Below, piece by piece: positions 1-10,567 of a stretch of 64,000 bases of DNA. The DNA is taken from assembly GCF_011801125.1 (NCBI RefSeq), contig NZ_CP046171.1:6262001-6326000 (forward strand), in the 5' to 3' direction. The notes below the pieces were generated by a model, which was not told the origin of the DNA, did not search any database, and saw only the letters and a program-made list of their open reading frames with translations. The translations under genes were made by a program, and so were the position numbers. Position 1 is the first letter of the stretch; every line of letters begins with the position of its first letter. This stretch comes from Nocardia brasiliensis. Lineage in GTDB: Bacteria; Actinomycetota; Actinomycetes; Mycobacteriales; Mycobacteriaceae.

Positions 1-2
1 AG

Positions 3-1259
3 CACATCATCGCCGATTCGGGCAGCACCGTCGTGCTGGTCGACGCCGACTGCGCGGAGATCGCGCGGGCGGCCGCGCCGCACGCCCGCGTCGTCGCCCT
101 GGACGGTGCCGAGTTCGCGAGCTGGCTGGCCGGTCCCGCCGACGTCGCACCCGGTGTCCGGGTCGGCGGGCGCGATGACGCCGTGATCCAGCTCTACACC
201 AGCGGCACCACCGGCCTGCCCAAAGGCGTTGTGCTGGCCCAACGCAGCTTCTTCGCCATCGCCGACGCGCTCGCCCGCGCGGGGCTGGACTGGATCGACT
301 TCCGCGCGGGCGACCGCAGCCTCATCGGCATACCCGGCTTTCATGTCGGCGGCATCTGGTGGGCCATGCAGGGTTTCGCGGCGGGCATCACCAATGTCGC
401 GATGCCGCGGTTCGACAGCGGCACCGCGGTGGCACTGATCGCGGACACCGGGATCACCACCATGTGCGTCGTTCCATCGATGTTGCGGCTGATCGTCACC
501 GAGTCGGCGGTCACCGAGGCGGCCGTCCGTTCGGTGCGCAAGGTCGTCTATGGCGGCTCGCCGATCTCGGAGACCCTGCTGCGCGAGGCACTCGAGCTCT
601 TCGACGCCGAGTTCGCGCAGATCTACGGCCTGACCGAAACCGGGAACACCGCGATCTGCCTGCCACCGCAGGATCATGTGGTGGGCAATCCCCGGCTGGC
701 CGCCGCGGGGCGGCCGTATCCCGGTGTGGCCGTTCGGGTCATCGACGAATCCGGCGCCGAACTACCGCCGGGTGCGGTGGGCGAGATCTGCCTGCGCTCC
801 CCCGCCGCCATGCTCGGCTACTGGAACCTGCCCGCCGCCACCGGCGAAACGCTGGTCGACGGGTGGATCCACACCGGCGATGCCGGATACGTCGACGCGG
901 ACGGCTATCTGTACCTCCGCGATCGGTTGAAGGACATGATCATCGTGGGCGGCGAGAACATCTATCCGGCCGAGATCGAGAAGGTGCTCACCCGGCACCC
1001 GGCCGTGGCGGACGCGGCGGTGATCGGCGTCCCGGACGAGGTGTTCGGTGAATCGGTGCACGCCTTCGTCGTGTGCAGGCCCGAAGCACAGGTGCGGGTG
1101 CGCGAATTGATGACGTTCTGCCGGGAACACCTGGCGTTGTTCAAGGTTCCGGCACGCTTCGAGCTGGTCGCCACGGTGCCGCGCAATCCGAGCGGCAAGA
1201 TCCTGCGCAGGCAGCTGCGCGAGAGGTTCTGGGCCGAGCGGGAAAGACAGGTGAACTGA
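3..1259 (+). CDS. Fatty-acyl-AMP ligase, FadD10-like (5' end outside window)
   Basis: Adenylate-forming enzyme expected to activate a fatty or beta-modified acyl chain with ATP and pass it to the carrier protein encoded next. The frame is open from base 3, so the N-terminus lies outside the window; 418 residues are visible against about 540 in FadD10. It shows the P-loop [11 protein letters not shown], the YGLTETG core, the ATP-ribose motif HTGDAGYVD, the hinge RDRLKDMI and the C-terminal catalytic lysine in NPSGKILRR. Its stop overlaps the next start (ATGA). Position before a carrier protein and a C-A-T-R NRPS matches fadD10-Rv0100-nrp of M. tuberculosis and scoC-B-A of Streptomyces. The exact substrate cannot be read from sequence; a CoA ligase is the alternative, made less likely by the neighbouring carrier protein. 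Confidence 0.85.
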   Translation, partial: HIIADSGSTVVLVDADCAEIARAAAPHARVVALDGAEFASWLAGPADVAPGVRVGGRDDAVIQLYTSGTTGLPKGVVLAQRSFFAIADALARAGLDWIDFRAGDRSLIGIPGFHVGGIWWAMQGFAAGITNVAMPRFDSGTAVALIADTGITTMCVVPSMLRLIVTESAVTEAAVRSVRKVVYGGSPISETLLREALELFDAEFAQIYGLTETGNTAICLPPQDHVVGNPRLAAAGRPYPGVAVRVIDESGAELPPGAVGEICLRSPAAMLGYWNLPAATGETLVDGWIHTGDAGYVDADGYLYLRDRLKDMIIVGGENIYPAEIEKVLTRHPAVADAAVIGVPDEVFGESVHAFVVCRPEAQVRVRELMTFCREHLALFKVPARFELVATVPRNPSGKILRRQLRERFWAERERQVN

Positions 1260-1495
1260 TGCAACCGCTGACCTATGCCGCGGTGCGGGCGGACATCGCA
1301 GAGGCGCTGTACCTGGAGCCGGCCGAGCTGACCGATACCGAGGATCTGTTCGCCGCGGGCTTGGACTCGGTGCGGTTGATGGGGCTCATCGAACGCTGGA
1401 AGAAGCGCGGCGCCACACCGGTGTTCGTCGAACTGGCGGAGCAGCCCACCCTCGCCGCGTGGTGGCCGCTGCTCGCGCCCCCATCGGCGCGGTGA
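1259..1495 (+). CDS. Stand-alone acyl carrier protein (Rv0100/ScoB-like)
   Basis: A 78-residue carrier protein. The 4'-phosphopantetheine attachment serine is S37 in GLDSVRL, in the usual acidic, helical context. It would hold the acyl chain loaded by the upstream ligase while it is processed, then donate it to the condensation domain of the NRPS. The ATG overlaps the ligase stop and the TGA at 1493-1495 overlaps the NRPS start GTG at 1492, so all three are probably translationally coupled. An aryl carrier role, as in catechol siderophores, is possible, but the protein is free-standing rather than fused to an isochorismatase, which fits the isonitrile lipopeptide type. Confidence 0.88.
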   Translation: MQPLTYAAVRADIAEALYLEPAELTDTEDLFAAGLDSVRLMGLIERWKKRGATPVFVELAEQPTLAAWWPLLAPPSAR

Positions 1496-4400
1496 GTGCC
1501 GCGGACGGAAGGCCTCTGACCGCCGCGCAGCTCGGCGTCTGGCTCGGCCAGCAGCTCGACCCGGCGTCGGCGGCCTTCAACATCGCCGAGTACGTGGACA
1601 TTTCCGGCCCGCTCGACGTGGACGCGCTGGTCGCCGCCATTCACGCGACGGTCGAGGAAGCCGAGGTGCTGCACACGCGGTTCGCGGCCGAGGGGCCGAG
1701 CCAGTTCAGGCGCACCCCGGACTGGGCGATCCAGGTGGTCGATGTCTCCGCCGCGCCCGACCCTTCGGCCGCCGCGCGCGCCATGATGGACCGGGACGTG
1801 GCCCGGCCGCTCGACCTCACCGGCGAGGGATTGTTCGCGCACATCGTCTTTCGGCTCGGCGCGCACCGCACGCTCTGGTATCACCGCGTGCACCACATTC
1901 TGCTGGACGGCTACGGCATGGCTTTGATCGCACGCCGGGTCGCGGAGCTGTACACCGCGCGTGTCACCGGATCCGACTCACCCCCTTATGCTTTCGGGTC
2001 GTGGGCGGAGGTGGTCGCGGCCGACGCGGCGTACGCCGCCGCCCCGGAACGCGAACGCGACCGCGACTACTGGCTCGGGTATCTCGGCGATCGCCCGGCC
2101 CCCGTGACGCTGTCCGGCGCCGCACCCCACGCGCCGAGCGATGCGGGCCGCACGCTGCGGGAGTTCACCGCATTGGACGCCGAGACGGTCGCGCTGCTGC
2201 GCCGGGTCGCCGAGACCGCCCGCGCGAACTGGACCGACGTGCTCACCGGGGCGATCGCCGCCTACCTGCACCGGATGACCGGCGCGGCCGAGGTATGTCT
2301 CGCGCTGCCGGTCATGCTGCGAACCGGCACGCCCGCCCTGCGGGTGCCGTGCATGACACTCAACGGCATTGCGCTGTGGGCCGACTTCGCGGACGACCCG
2401 ACTTTGACCACCCTCACCGGCCGGGTCGCGCGCGACCTGGTGCGCGGCCGCCGCCATCAGCGGTACCGGAGCGAGCAGGTGCGTCGCGACCTCGGCTTGG
2501 TCGGCACCGACCGCAGCATGTACGGGCCCTCGGTCAACATCATGCTGTTCGACTACGACCTGCGCTTCGGGGAGTGCACCAGCGTGGTGCACAACGTCAC
2601 CGCCGGGATGATCGACGATCTCGTGTTCAATCTCTACGATCGCATCGACGGCAACGCACCCACGCTCTATCTCGACGGCCATCCGAGCGCCTACACCGCC
2701 GCCGAGCTCGCCACCCACCTGCGCCGCTTCACCACCTTCCTGCGGCGAGTACTGACAGCGCCGGACCGGCCGCTCGGCGCGATCGATTTGCTCCTGCCCG
2801 ACGAGCGAGAGGCCCTGCAAGACAACAGCATCGGGCCGTTGCGCGAGTGGCCGGAACAGACTGTGCAGGATGTGCTGGCATCGCGGATCACGCGGTCGCG
2901 GGACGAGACCGCGGTCGTCGCGACGGACGCCGCGCTGACCTACGGTGAACTCGCCTCGCGGACAAGGGAAATACAGGCCGCTCTGGTGACAGCGGGCACG
3001 CGCCGAGGGGACGCCGTCGCGGTGCTGCTGCCGCGCACCGCCGACACGATCGCGTCGGTCTTCGCGATACCGGCCTGCGGTGCGGTCTACGTCCCGCTGG
3101 ACCCGGGACAGCCCGCCGCACGCATCGCGCTGCTGCTCGACAGGCTCTGCGACAGAACCGAACTCGGCGCGATCGTCACGACCACCGCGCTGACCGCGCT
3201 GCTCCCCGCCGCGCTGCTCGACCGAGCCGTCCTGGTCGAGGACCTCCTCCCGACAGACCATCGCGCGCCGCATCCCGTTCGCTCGCGTCCCGATGATCCG
3301 GCGTGGGTGATCCATACGTCCGGCACCACCGGCGACCCCAAGGCCACGGCGATCTCGCATCGGTCGGTGCTGAACCTCTACCACCACCATCGCGAACATC
3401 TGATCGAGCCCGCGGTGGCGGCGTCCGGCGGCAGGCGGATGCGAGCGGCACTCACGGCATCGATGGCCTTCGACACCGCGTGGGAGGGCTTGCTGTGGTT
3501 GCTGGCCGGGCACGAGTTGCACGTCATCGACGACGAGCTGCGCCGCGATCCCGAGGCGCTGGTGCGGTATGTCCGCGCACAACGGATCGACTTCCTCGAC
3601 ATCACACCGACTTTCGCGCGCGAGCTGCTCGCGGCGGGTCTGCTCGACGGACCGCACCGGCCCGCGGTGCTCGCGCTCGGCGGTGAGGCGACCGACCCGG
3701 ACCTGTGGTCGGTGCTGCGGGCCGCGGGAATCTCGGTCTACAACCTCTACGGGCCGACGGAGTGCACCGTCGATGCCACCTGGACCACGGTGGCCGCGCA
3801 CACCACGCCATCCATCGGCGGGCCGATCAGCAATGGGCGGTGCCATGTGCTCGACCGCGCATTGCGGCCGGTGCCACCCGGGGTTACGGGCGAACTGTAT
3901 ATCGGCGGCCTACCCGTGGGGCAGGGATATCTCGGCGAATTCGCCACGACCGCCGCGAGATTCGTGGCCGACCCGTTCGACCCGGGCGGTGGACGGCTGT
4001 ATCGCACCGGCGATCTGGTGCGGTGGCAGCCCGACGGGTCGCTGACCTATCTCGGCCGCGGCGATACACAGATGTCGTTGCGCGGCTATCGCATCGAGGT
4101 CGGCGAGGTCGAAGCCGCACTGGTCGCCCACCCGCACGTCGGCGGGGCCGCGGTGCGGGTGCACGGGGAGGTGCTCGTCGCGTATGTGGTGCCCACCGCG
4201 GGTGCCGCATCACCGGACCCGCGTGCGCTGCGCAGGCACCTGGCGACGCGACTGCCCGACTACATGGTGCCGTCGGTGTACCTCACCATGGAGCGCCTGC
4301 CGCACACCGGGAACGGGAAGCTCGACCGGGCGGCGTTGCCCGCGCCACCGGTCGCCGCCGCCACCGATCGGCCCGCGCGCACGCCCACCGAGCGGACGCT

Positions 4401-5889
4401 GGCACGGCTGTTCGCCGAGGCACTCGAGCTCGACGCGGTCGGCGTCGATGACGACTTCTTCGCGCGCGGCGGGCATTCGCTGCGCGCCGCACGGGTGCTC
4501 AACGGGATCCGCGCCGCCTTCGGGGTGCGCTGGGATCTGCGCGCGATGTTCGACACACCGACCGTCGCCGAGCTCGCCGAACGCCTCGACGCGGGCCGGA
4601 TATCCGACGAATTGCCGTGGAGCACCGCCGATCTGGAGCGTGACCTGCGCCTGGTCGATGACCTCGCATCGGCGGGTGACGCAACGGAGCGACCCGGGGT
4701 CGCGTTGCTCACCGGCGCGACCGGATTTCTCGGCGCATTCCTGCTCGCGGCGCTGGTCGAGCAGACCGACCTGGCCGTGTACTGCCTCGTGCGCGCCGAG
4801 GACGACGCAGCAGCGACGTCCCGGCTTCGCGCCGCCCTCGCTCGTTACGGCCTTGGTGACCACGCGAATTCGCTGAGCACCGTGAGCGATAGACCGCCGC
4901 GCCGTTGTATACTCGGTTCAGCATCCCGAATCACCGCGCTCGCGGGCGATCTCGCCGAGCCACTGCTCGGCCTGGCCCCGGAGCGCTACCGGGAGCTGGC
5001 CGACACCGTGGACACCATCGTGCACAACGGCGCCAGGGTGCACCATTTCGAGCCGTACGCGCGGCTGCGTCCGGCGAATGTCGAAGGGACCGCACGCATA
5101 CTGCGGTTCGCCTGCACCGGCCGCGCCGCCGCGGTGCACTTCGTCTCTTCCGTCGACACCGCCTTCGCCGTCGACGCAAACCCCGCCGTGCTCGGCGAGG
5201 ATCGCCGGGTTGCCGCGAAGTCGTTGCCGCCCAACGGTTATGTCGCGAGTAAGTGGGTGGCGGAGGGACTGATGTATGCCGCCGCCGCACGCGGGGTGCC
5301 GGTGACGGTGACACGGCCGGGCCGGATCGGCGGGCACTCCGAGACCGGCGTGTCCGGTCCTGACGACGCGTTCTGGAGTCTGCTCCGGGCGATGGTCGTG
5401 CTAGCGGCCGTGCCGGAGCAGATGTATCGAACGGGCACGGTCGACGTGGTCCCGGTGAACTGGGTGGCCGCCGCCATCACACGCCTGGTCACCGTGCGGC
5501 CGCCCGCTCGGACGTTCCATCTCACGAGCGCGCGGCCACTCGGTTTCGCCGCGATCGTGGATCTGCTGCGCGAATACGGCTATTCGATCGCCACCATCCC
5601 CGCACCGGCCTGGCACAACCGCTTGACCGCACTGGCGGACCAGGCCTCGGCGCGCGGCGACCATTCCCTGACAATCGCGCGCGCCCATGCCGTCCACCTG
5701 GCCGGGCCAGGCAGTCCGATCACCTACGGCCGAGCCAACACTCGCGCCGCCCTCGCCGACGCCGACTTGCCGCAACCGGATGCGTTGTCCGCGCTGCGGG
5801 CCGGCCTCGAGTACCTGATCCGAACCCGTTTTCTCCCGCCGCCCGCGGTCCCGGCCGGCGCGCGACCATCGAAGAGGCACCCATGCTGA
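1492..5889 (+). CDS. nrp: Single-module NRPS: condensation-adenylation-thiolation-reductase (Nrp/ScoA-like)
   Basis: A 1465-residue synthetase. Condensation domain at about 5-440 with HHILLDG near residue 134; adenylation domain at about 460-940 with [11 protein letters not shown] (near 608) and YGPTE (near 752); thiolation serine in GGHSLRA (near 995); C-terminal thioester reductase with NAD(P)-binding [10 protein letters not shown] (near 1072) and the SDR-type YVASK (near 1249). It should acylate an amino acid with the chain from the upstream carrier protein and release the product reductively as an aldehyde or alcohol. GTG 1492 is chosen because it overlaps the ACP stop; the frame is open further upstream. 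M. tuberculosis Nrp is larger (about 2500 aa, two modules), whereas this single module resembles Streptomyces ScoA. The amino acid is not predicted here; lysine or ornithine would fit known isonitrile lipopeptides. Confidence 0.88.
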   Translation: MSAADGRPLTAAQLGVWLGQQLDPASAAFNIAEYVDISGPLDVDALVAAIHATVEEAEVLHTRFAAEGPSQFRRTPDWAIQVVDVSAAPDPSAAARAMMDRDVARPLDLTGEGLFAHIVFRLGAHRTLWYHRVHHILLDGYGMALIARRVAELYTARVTGSDSPPYAFGSWAEVVAADAAYAAAPERERDRDYWLGYLGDRPAPVTLSGAAPHAPSDAGRTLREFTALDAETVALLRRVAETARANWTDVLTGAIAAYLHRMTGAAEVCLALPVMLRTGTPALRVPCMTLNGIALWADFADDPTLTTLTGRVARDLVRGRRHQRYRSEQVRRDLGLVGTDRSMYGPSVNIMLFDYDLRFGECTSVVHNVTAGMIDDLVFNLYDRIDGNAPTLYLDGHPSAYTAAELATHLRRFTTFLRRVLTAPDRPLGAIDLLLPDEREALQDNSIGPLREWPEQTVQDVLASRITRSRDETAVVATDAALTYGELASRTREIQAALVTAGTRRGDAVAVLLPRTADTIASVFAIPACGAVYVPLDPGQPAARIALLLDRLCDRTELGAIVTTTALTALLPAALLDRAVLVEDLLPTDHRAPHPVRSRPDDPAWVIHTSGTTGDPKATAISHRSVLNLYHHHREHLIEPAVAASGGRRMRAALTASMAFDTAWEGLLWLLAGHELHVIDDELRRDPEALVRYVRAQRIDFLDITPTFARELLAAGLLDGPHRPAVLALGGEATDPDLWSVLRAAGISVYNLYGPTECTVDATWTTVAAHTTPSIGGPISNGRCHVLDRALRPVPPGVTGELYIGGLPVGQGYLGEFATTAARFVADPFDPGGGRLYRTGDLVRWQPDGSLTYLGRGDTQMSLRGYRIEVGEVEAALVAHPHVGGAAVRVHGEVLVAYVVPTAGAASPDPRALRRHLATRLPDYMVPSVYLTMERLPHTGNGKLDRAALPAPPVAAATDRPARTPTERTLARLFAEALELDAVGVDDDFFARGGHSLRAARVLNGIRAAFGVRWDLRAMFDTPTVAELAERLDAGRISDELPWSTADLERDLRLVDDLASAGDATERPGVALLTGATGFLGAFLLAALVEQTDLAVYCLVRAEDDAAATSRLRAALARYGLGDHANSLSTVSDRPPRRCILGSASRITALAGDLAEPLLGLAPERYRELADTVDTIVHNGARVHHFEPYARLRPANVEGTARILRFACTGRAAAVHFVSSVDTAFAVDANPAVLGEDRRVAAKSLPPNGYVASKWVAEGLMYAAAARGVPVTVTRPGRIGGHSETGVSGPDDAFWSLLRAMVVLAAVPEQMYRTGTVDVVPVNWVAAAITRLVTVRPPARTFHLTSARPLGFAAIVDLLREYGYSIATIPAPAWHNRLTALADQASARGDHSLTIARAHAVHLAGPGSPITYGRANTRAALADADLPQPDALSALRAGLEYLIRTRFLPPPAVPAGARPSKRHPC

Positions 5890-6938
5890 ACAGACACGCC
5901 CTGTTTCCGGTACTCGCGGCGAGCGTGCTCGTCGCCACCGGCTGCACCACGTCGGTGACCGAGGCAGGCGACACCCGGCCCGCGGCCGCGGCGACCGAGG
6001 GCGTCACGAAATATCCGCTGTCGCTGGAGAACTGCGGCAAGAGCTACACGTTTACCGAGGCCCCGCAGCGGGTCGTCGTCATGAACGGCGGTTCGGTCGG
6101 CGAGGTCTCGTCGCTGCTCGCGCTCGGCGTCGGCGACCGGGTGGTGGCCAACGCCCAGTCCTACGGCAATTCCGACGTGCCGGGCCGCGCGGCGGCGATC
6201 GATGCGCTGCCCACCGGCGGCATCACACCGAACAGCATGCAGGACATTCCCCGCGAGGCCATGCTGAGCCAGCACCCCGACCTCGTGATCTCTACCGGCG
6301 GTGGTGGTTTCGCCGCCGATCAGGGCTTCGCGACCAGGGACGAGCTGGCGGCCGCCGGCGCGAATACCTATGTGCCGAGGACGAACTGCGGCGTCACCGG
6401 CGCGGTCACCGGAACGCCCACGATCGAGGACAGCTACGCCATGCTGCGCGACCTCGGCGCCGTCTTCGACGTGCCGGGCCGGGCCGACCGGCTCATCGCC
6501 GACTCGCAACGCGCCATCGCGGACACCGCGGCCAGGGTGAGCGGAGAACCGAAGAAGAACGTGCTGCTCGTGTTCGCCGGCATGGGCATGGGCGGTGACG
6601 ACTCGGACTTCTCCGCGATCGCGGCCGGTGGCATCTGGAACGACGTGCTCGGCAAGGCGGGCGGGGTGAACCCGTTCGAGCGCACGGACGGCACCACCTT
6701 CGTCACGGTCAGCAAAGAGCAACTCGCGGCGACGCCCATCGACGGGCTGGTCGTGGTGAACTACCGCAGCCCCGATATCGACGCGGTCGCACGCCGGATC
6801 CTCGCCCAGTTCCCGCAGTGGCCCGCCGCGGCCACCGGCAGCTACGCGGTACTCGCGGATTCGATCTATCTCGGCCCGAGCAACGCGGTTGCGGTCGAGC
6901 GGATCGCGAAACTGGTGCACCCCGAGCGGTTCCGGTGA
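5883..6938 (+). CDS. ABC transporter substrate-binding lipoprotein, FecB/BtuF-like
   Basis: A 351-residue periplasmic-binding-protein-type lipoprotein. The signal peptide ends in the lipobox VATGC (lipidated C21). The mature protein has the typical class III metallophore-binding opening [27 protein letters not shown] and a DLVISTGGG strand. It should capture a metal chelate outside the membrane and hand it to the permease. The ATG at 5883 overlaps the last codons of the NRPS and has GAAGAGG just upstream, so synthesis is coupled to the synthetase. That coupling suggests the ligand is the product of this operon, or its metal complex; cobalamin or a foreign siderophore cannot be excluded. Confidence 0.88.
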   Translation: MLNRHALFPVLAASVLVATGCTTSVTEAGDTRPAAAATEGVTKYPLSLENCGKSYTFTEAPQRVVVMNGGSVGEVSSLLALGVGDRVVANAQSYGNSDVPGRAAAIDALPTGGITPNSMQDIPREAMLSQHPDLVISTGGGGFAADQGFATRDELAAAGANTYVPRTNCGVTGAVTGTPTIEDSYAMLRDLGAVFDVPGRADRLIADSQRAIADTAARVSGEPKKNVLLVFAGMGMGGDDSDFSAIAAGGIWNDVLGKAGGVNPFERTDGTTFVTVSKEQLAATPIDGLVVVNYRSPDIDAVARRILAQFPQWPAAATGSYAVLADSIYLGPSNAVAVERIAKLVHPERFR

Positions 6939-7981
6939 GCCGGGCCACGACCCGGCCACCGCTGGCCGGGCTGTCGCTGCCGATCGCGCTGTGCGCGGCG
7001 GCCGCGGTGCTGCTCGGCGTCATGGTGTTGTCGGTCGCGGTGGGCTCGGTCACGGTGTCCGCGGCCGACACCGGCCGCGTCATCATCGCCCATCTGTCCG
7101 GCCGCGGCGCCGATGTCGGCTTCACGGTCGATCAGATCGTCTGGCAGTATCGGCTGCCCAGGGTGCTGCTCGCCGCGCTGTGCGGCTGCGGACTGGCGGT
7201 GGCGGGCGTGCTGCTGCAAGCCCTGGTGCACAACCCGCTCGCGGACCCGTATGTGCTCGGCCTCTCCTCCGGCGCCTCGCTCGGCGCGGTGACCGTGATC
7301 GTCACCGCGGGTGGCGCGCTCGGCGGCATCGGGGTGTCCACCGCGGCGTTCTGCGGGGCGATCGCCACCATCGCGGTGGTGTTCCTGCTCGGCCAGCAGC
7401 GCGGCAGGCTGGCGCCCACCCGCCTGGTGCTCGCCGGTGTGGCGGTGGGCTATCTGCTGCTGGCGGCCACCAACTATCTGCAACTGCGCGCGACGCCGAA
7501 CGAGCTGCGGACAGTGCTGTTCTGGACGATGGGCAGCGTGGCGGGGGCGCGCTGGGATCGGCTCGGCCCGGTCACCGTGGTCGTGCTGGTGACCGTGGCG
7601 GTGGTGCTGGCGTTCGGGCGACGGCTCAATGTGCTCGGCACCGGCGACGAGCAGGCGGCCGCGCTCGGCGTCGACGTGCGCGCCCTGCGGATCATGCTGC
7701 TCGTGCTGTCGGCGTTGCTGACCGGTGTGCTGATCGCCGCCGCGGGCGGAATCGGCTTCGTCGGCTTGATGATTCCGCATGTGGTGCGGCTCGCGTTCGG
7801 CCAGGACCATCGGCGGGTGCTGCCGCTGTCGGCGCTGATCGGTGCCGCGTATCTGGTTGCGGTGGACCTGCTTTCGCGCACGGTCGATGCCCCCAACGAG
7901 TTGCCGCTCGGGATCTTCACCGCGGCGTTCGGCGCGCCGTGGTTCCTGTGGCTGCTGCGGCGCAACGGCAGTCGGCAATGA
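6935..7981 (+). CDS. FecCD-type ABC transporter permease
   Basis: A 348-residue integral membrane protein of the FecCD/BtuC family with about ten hydrophobic segments. Family hallmarks are RLPRVLLAALCGCGLAVAG near the first third, NPLADPYVLGLSSGASLGA, and the C-terminal GGIGFVGLMIPHVVRL, which contacts the ATPase. It forms the membrane channel for uptake of iron-siderophore, cobalamin or another metal chelate. The GTG at 6935 overlaps the lipoprotein stop (GTGA). No second permease gene follows, so the functional channel is presumably a homodimer. Confidence 0.9.
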   Translation: MSRATTRPPLAGLSLPIALCAAAAVLLGVMVLSVAVGSVTVSAADTGRVIIAHLSGRGADVGFTVDQIVWQYRLPRVLLAALCGCGLAVAGVLLQALVHNPLADPYVLGLSSGASLGAVTVIVTAGGALGGIGVSTAAFCGAIATIAVVFLLGQQRGRLAPTRLVLAGVAVGYLLLAATNYLQLRATPNELRTVLFWTMGSVAGARWDRLGPVTVVVLVTVAVVLAFGRRLNVLGTGDEQAAALGVDVRALRIMLLVLSALLTGVLIAAAGGIGFVGLMIPHVVRLAFGQDHRRVLPLSALIGAAYLVAVDLLSRTVDAPNELPLGIFTAAFGAPWFLWLLRRNGSRQ

Positions 7982-8775
7982 ATACCGCGCGCGTGGCGGC
8001 CGAATTGTCGGTGACCGGACTGTGCGTCGCCTTCGGTGCGACAACGGTGCTGGACGGGGTGACGTTGCGGGCGGCGCCCGGCTCGGTGGTCGGCGTCGTC
8101 GGGCCGAACGGCAGCGGCAAGACCACCCTGCTGCGCACGATCTATCGTTCCCTGGCGCCCAGCGGCGGGGCGATCGCGATCGACGGCGCCGACATCGGCG
8201 CGATCTCGCTCAGGGCCGCCGCCCGCACCACCGCCGCGGTGCTGCAAAACGGCTCGGGGGCAACCGAACTCACCGTGCGCGAGGTGGTCCATCTCGGCCG
8301 CAACCCGCACCACTCCCTGTTCAGCAGGGACACCGCGGTCGATGAGCAGGCCATCACGGACGCGATGGCACGCACCGGAGTCACCGCCTTCGCCGAGCGC
8401 ACCATCGGCTCGCTCTCCGGCGGCGAACGCCAGCGCGTGCTGCTCGCCCGCGCGCTGGCCCAGCAGCCGCGACTGCTGGTGCTCGACGAGCTGACCAATC
8501 ACCTGGATGTCCGTGCCCGCTTCGAGCTGCTGGACCTGGTCCGCTCGACCGGCATCACCACGCTCGCGGTCCTGCACGAACTGGATCTCGCTGTCCGGCA
8601 CTGCGATCAGCTGGTGGTGCTCGACCACGGCGCCGTCGTCGCGGCGGGCGAGGTGCTCGACGTGATGACCCCGGAGTTGCTCCGCAAGGTCTTCGGCGTG
8701 CTCGCCAGCACCGCGCGCCACGACGACGGCGTCGTCAGAGTGCACTACGCGGCAAGGCCTTTGGCCGACCCATGA
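7978..8775 (+). CDS. ABC transporter ATP-binding protein, FecE/FepC-like
   Basis: A 265-residue ATPase that would power the importer. Walker A is GPNGSGKTTLL, the signature is LSGGERQRVLLARAL, Walker B is LLVLDELTNHLD with its catalytic glutamate, and the switch histidine is in AVLHELDLA. ATG 7978 overlaps the permease stop (ATGA). It is the last gene of a six-gene, fully overlapping string running from the acyl-AMP ligase, and it ends 3 nt from the convergent SDR gene, so any terminator must lie inside coding sequence. No exporter is visible; one may lie beyond the left edge. Confidence 0.92.
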   Translation: MNTARVAAELSVTGLCVAFGATTVLDGVTLRAAPGSVVGVVGPNGSGKTTLLRTIYRSLAPSGGAIAIDGADIGAISLRAAARTTAAVLQNGSGATELTVREVVHLGRNPHHSLFSRDTAVDEQAITDAMARTGVTAFAERTIGSLSGGERQRVLLARALAQQPRLLVLDELTNHLDVRARFELLDLVRSTGITTLAVLHELDLAVRHCDQLVVLDHGAVVAAGEVLDVMTPELLRKVFGVLASTARHDDGVVRVHYAARPLADP

Positions 8776-8778
8776 CGC

Positions 8779-9561
8779 TCAGGCGCGCATACCGCCGTCC
8801 ACGCGCAGCACCGTGCCCGTGACGTAGGAGGCGCGGTCGCTGAGCAACCAGGCCGCGGCCTGGGCGATCTCGTCGGGAGCCGCGGCACGGCGCAGCGGTG
8901 TCACGGCGTTGAGCTGCTCGATGACGCCGGGCGAGTTCGCATCCCAGTCGTGCAGCATCTCCGTCAGCGTCGTACCGGGAGCGATGGCGTTGACGCGGAT
9001 GCCCTCCGGGCCGTAGGTGACGGCCGCGGAGGCGGTGAGGCTGTTGACGCCCGCCTTCGTCGCGCCGTAGGCGGGGAGTTCGGGATTGCCCATCAGACTG
9101 CCGACGCTGGAGGTATTGACCACCGCGCCGGTTCCCGCGGTCGCCCTGATGGCTTCGATCTCGGCGATCATGGCGACCCACGTGCCCTTCAGGTTCACCT
9201 CGTAGACGTAGTCCAGGTCGCCTTCCCGCGCCTGGTCCATCGGGCCGGGCGGCACACCGGCCGCACCGTTGTTGAACGCGACGTCGAGCCGCCCGTACCG
9301 GTCGACGGCCCGCGCGACCGCGCCGCGCACGGCGGCGGGCTCGGCCAGGTCGCACACCACGTAGTCCGCGCTGCCACCCGCCGCCACGATCTCCTCGGTC
9401 ACCGCTTTCAGCTGCGTTTCGGTCCGCGCCGCGAGCAGCACCCTGGCGCCCTCGGCGGCGAACAGCCGCGCCGCGGCGGCGCCGATCCCGCGCCCGGCAC
9501 CGGTGACGAAGGCGACCTTGCCTGCCAGCAGACCCGTTCCGGCGTTCTGTGTGTTGTCCAT
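8779..9561 (-). CDS. Short-chain dehydrogenase/reductase
   Basis: A 260-residue classical SDR. The NAD(P)-binding motif is VTGAGRGIG; NNGAAG replaces the common NNAG; the catalytic residues are the Ser of NTSSVGS and Tyr/Lys of YGATK; the C-terminus carries the usual YVTGTVLRVDGG. The start at 9561 is the first Met before the nucleotide-binding fold; the longer open frame upstream is not needed. It is divergent from an XRE regulator, with a palindrome in the gap, so it is a likely target of that regulator. The substrate cannot be inferred; there is no evidence that it belongs to the upstream metallophore pathway. Confidence 0.85.
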   Translation of the reverse strand: MDNTQNAGTGLLAGKVAFVTGAGRGIGAAAARLFAAEGARVLLAARTETQLKAVTEEIVAAGGSADYVVCDLAEPAAVRGAVARAVDRYGRLDVAFNNGAAGVPPGPMDQAREGDLDYVYEVNLKGTWVAMIAEIEAIRATAGTGAVVNTSSVGSLMGNPELPAYGATKAGVNSLTASAAVTYGPEGIRVNAIAPGTTLTEMLHDWDANSPGVIEQLNAVTPLRRAAAPDEIAQAAAWLLSDRASYVTGTVLRVDGGMRA

Positions 9562-9595
9562 GGCCTCAACCCTCGGTCCAGGCCACCCGGTCGAT

Positions 9596-9616
9596 CCAGG
9601 TACCAGGTGTACCTGG
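9596..9616. promoter_or_regulatory. Palindromic operator between SDR and XRE regulator genes
   Basis: Perfect inverted repeat CCAGGTAC-N5-GTACCTGG (8-bp arms, 5-nt spacer) centred in the 88-bp gap between divergent starts at 9561 and 9650. Size and position fit a dimeric helix-turn-helix regulator controlling both genes; the adjacent XRE protein is the obvious candidate. Confidence 0.55.
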
Positions 9617-9649
9617 CTCGGCGAAGCAGCGCTCGACCACACTGGGGGT

Positions 9650-10501
9650 GTGGACAGACGAGACCTCGCGGACTTCCTGCGCAGCAGACGGGAGCGGATC
9701 ACCCCCGCCGACGTCGGCCTGCCCGCGGGCGCCCGGCGGCGAACCCCCGGCCTGCGGCGCGAGGAGGTGGCACAGCTGGCCTTCATCTCCACCGAGTACT
9801 ACACGCGACTGGAGCAGGCCCGCGGGCCGCGGCCGTCGCGCGAGGTGCTGACCGGGCTGGCGCGGGCGTTGCGGCTCTCGGACACCGAACGCGCCCACCT
9901 GCACCGCCTGGCGGGCGCGCCGCCCGCGCCCGCGCGCGGTCCGTCGCGCGAGGTACGGCAGAGCATTCTCGATCTGCTGCACCGGCTGCCGCAGGCGGCC
10001 GCGGTCGTGCTGTCGGCCACCTATGAGGTGATCGCGTGGAACGAGCTGGCGGCCGCGCTGATGGAGGACTTCTCCGCGCTCACCCGCCGCGACCGCAACC
10101 TGTTGCGGCGCGCCTTCCTCGGCCCGCAGCCGGCGGGGCGGCGGTTGTACGGGGTGTCCGATTCCGACTCGTTCGCGCGCAGTGCCGCCCGGGTGTTGCG
10201 CGGTACCGCCGCCCGCTACCCCGATGATCCCGAGGTGCGCGAGCTGGTGCACGAACTCCGCACGGGCAGCGCGGAATTCGAGGAGATCTGGCTGGCCCAT
10301 GACGTCTGCCTGGAGCCGACGCCGTGCAGGACCTTCGACCATCCGCTGGTCGGCCAGGTCGCGGTCAATTGCGACGTGCTCGACATCACGGACCGCGACC
10401 AGCGTGTCGTGATCTACACCGCGACACCGGGTTCCTCCGCCGAAGCGGCGCTGCGACTGCTGTCGGTGATCGGTACCCAGCGGATGGATGTCCCCCACTG
10501 A
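9650..10501 (+). CDS. XRE-family regulator with MmyB-like ligand-binding domain
   Basis: A 283-residue protein with an N-terminal helix-turn-helix beginning RRDLADFLRSRR, containing RTPGLRREEVAQLAFISTEYYTRLEQ, and a C-terminal domain of the MmyB PAS-like type (QAAAVVLSATYEVIAWN, later GQVAVNCDVLDI). Such proteins usually repress a divergent oxidoreductase until a small hydrophobic ligand binds. GTG 9650 is chosen because it starts directly at the DNA-binding domain; upstream sequence in the same frame runs into the divergent promoter. The divergent SDR gene and the palindrome at 9596-9616 support local control. Confidence 0.85.
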   Translation: MDRRDLADFLRSRRERITPADVGLPAGARRRTPGLRREEVAQLAFISTEYYTRLEQARGPRPSREVLTGLARALRLSDTERAHLHRLAGAPPAPARGPSREVRQSILDLLHRLPQAAAVVLSATYEVIAWNELAAALMEDFSALTRRDRNLLRRAFLGPQPAGRRLYGVSDSDSFARSAARVLRGTAARYPDDPEVRELVHELRTGSAEFEEIWLAHDVCLEPTPCRTFDHPLVGQVAVNCDVLDITDRDQRVVIYTATPGSSAEAALRLLSVIGTQRMDVPH

Positions 10502-10567
10502 CCGGACACGGGGTTGCCGCTACCGGCGAAAGTTCAACCGGGCCAGCATTTTCCAGCCGGGACGGGC

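Noticed and set aside
1978..3846. 622-codon minus-strand frame opposite the NRPS
   Set aside because: High-GC antisense shadow of the condensation and adenylation domains.
3..8775. Catechol or salicylate siderophore (nocobactin-type) cluster
   Set aside because: There is no isochorismate or salicylate synthase and no cyclization domain; a single C-A-T-R module with a free-standing ACP fits the isonitrile lipopeptide type better, though the left edge is missing.
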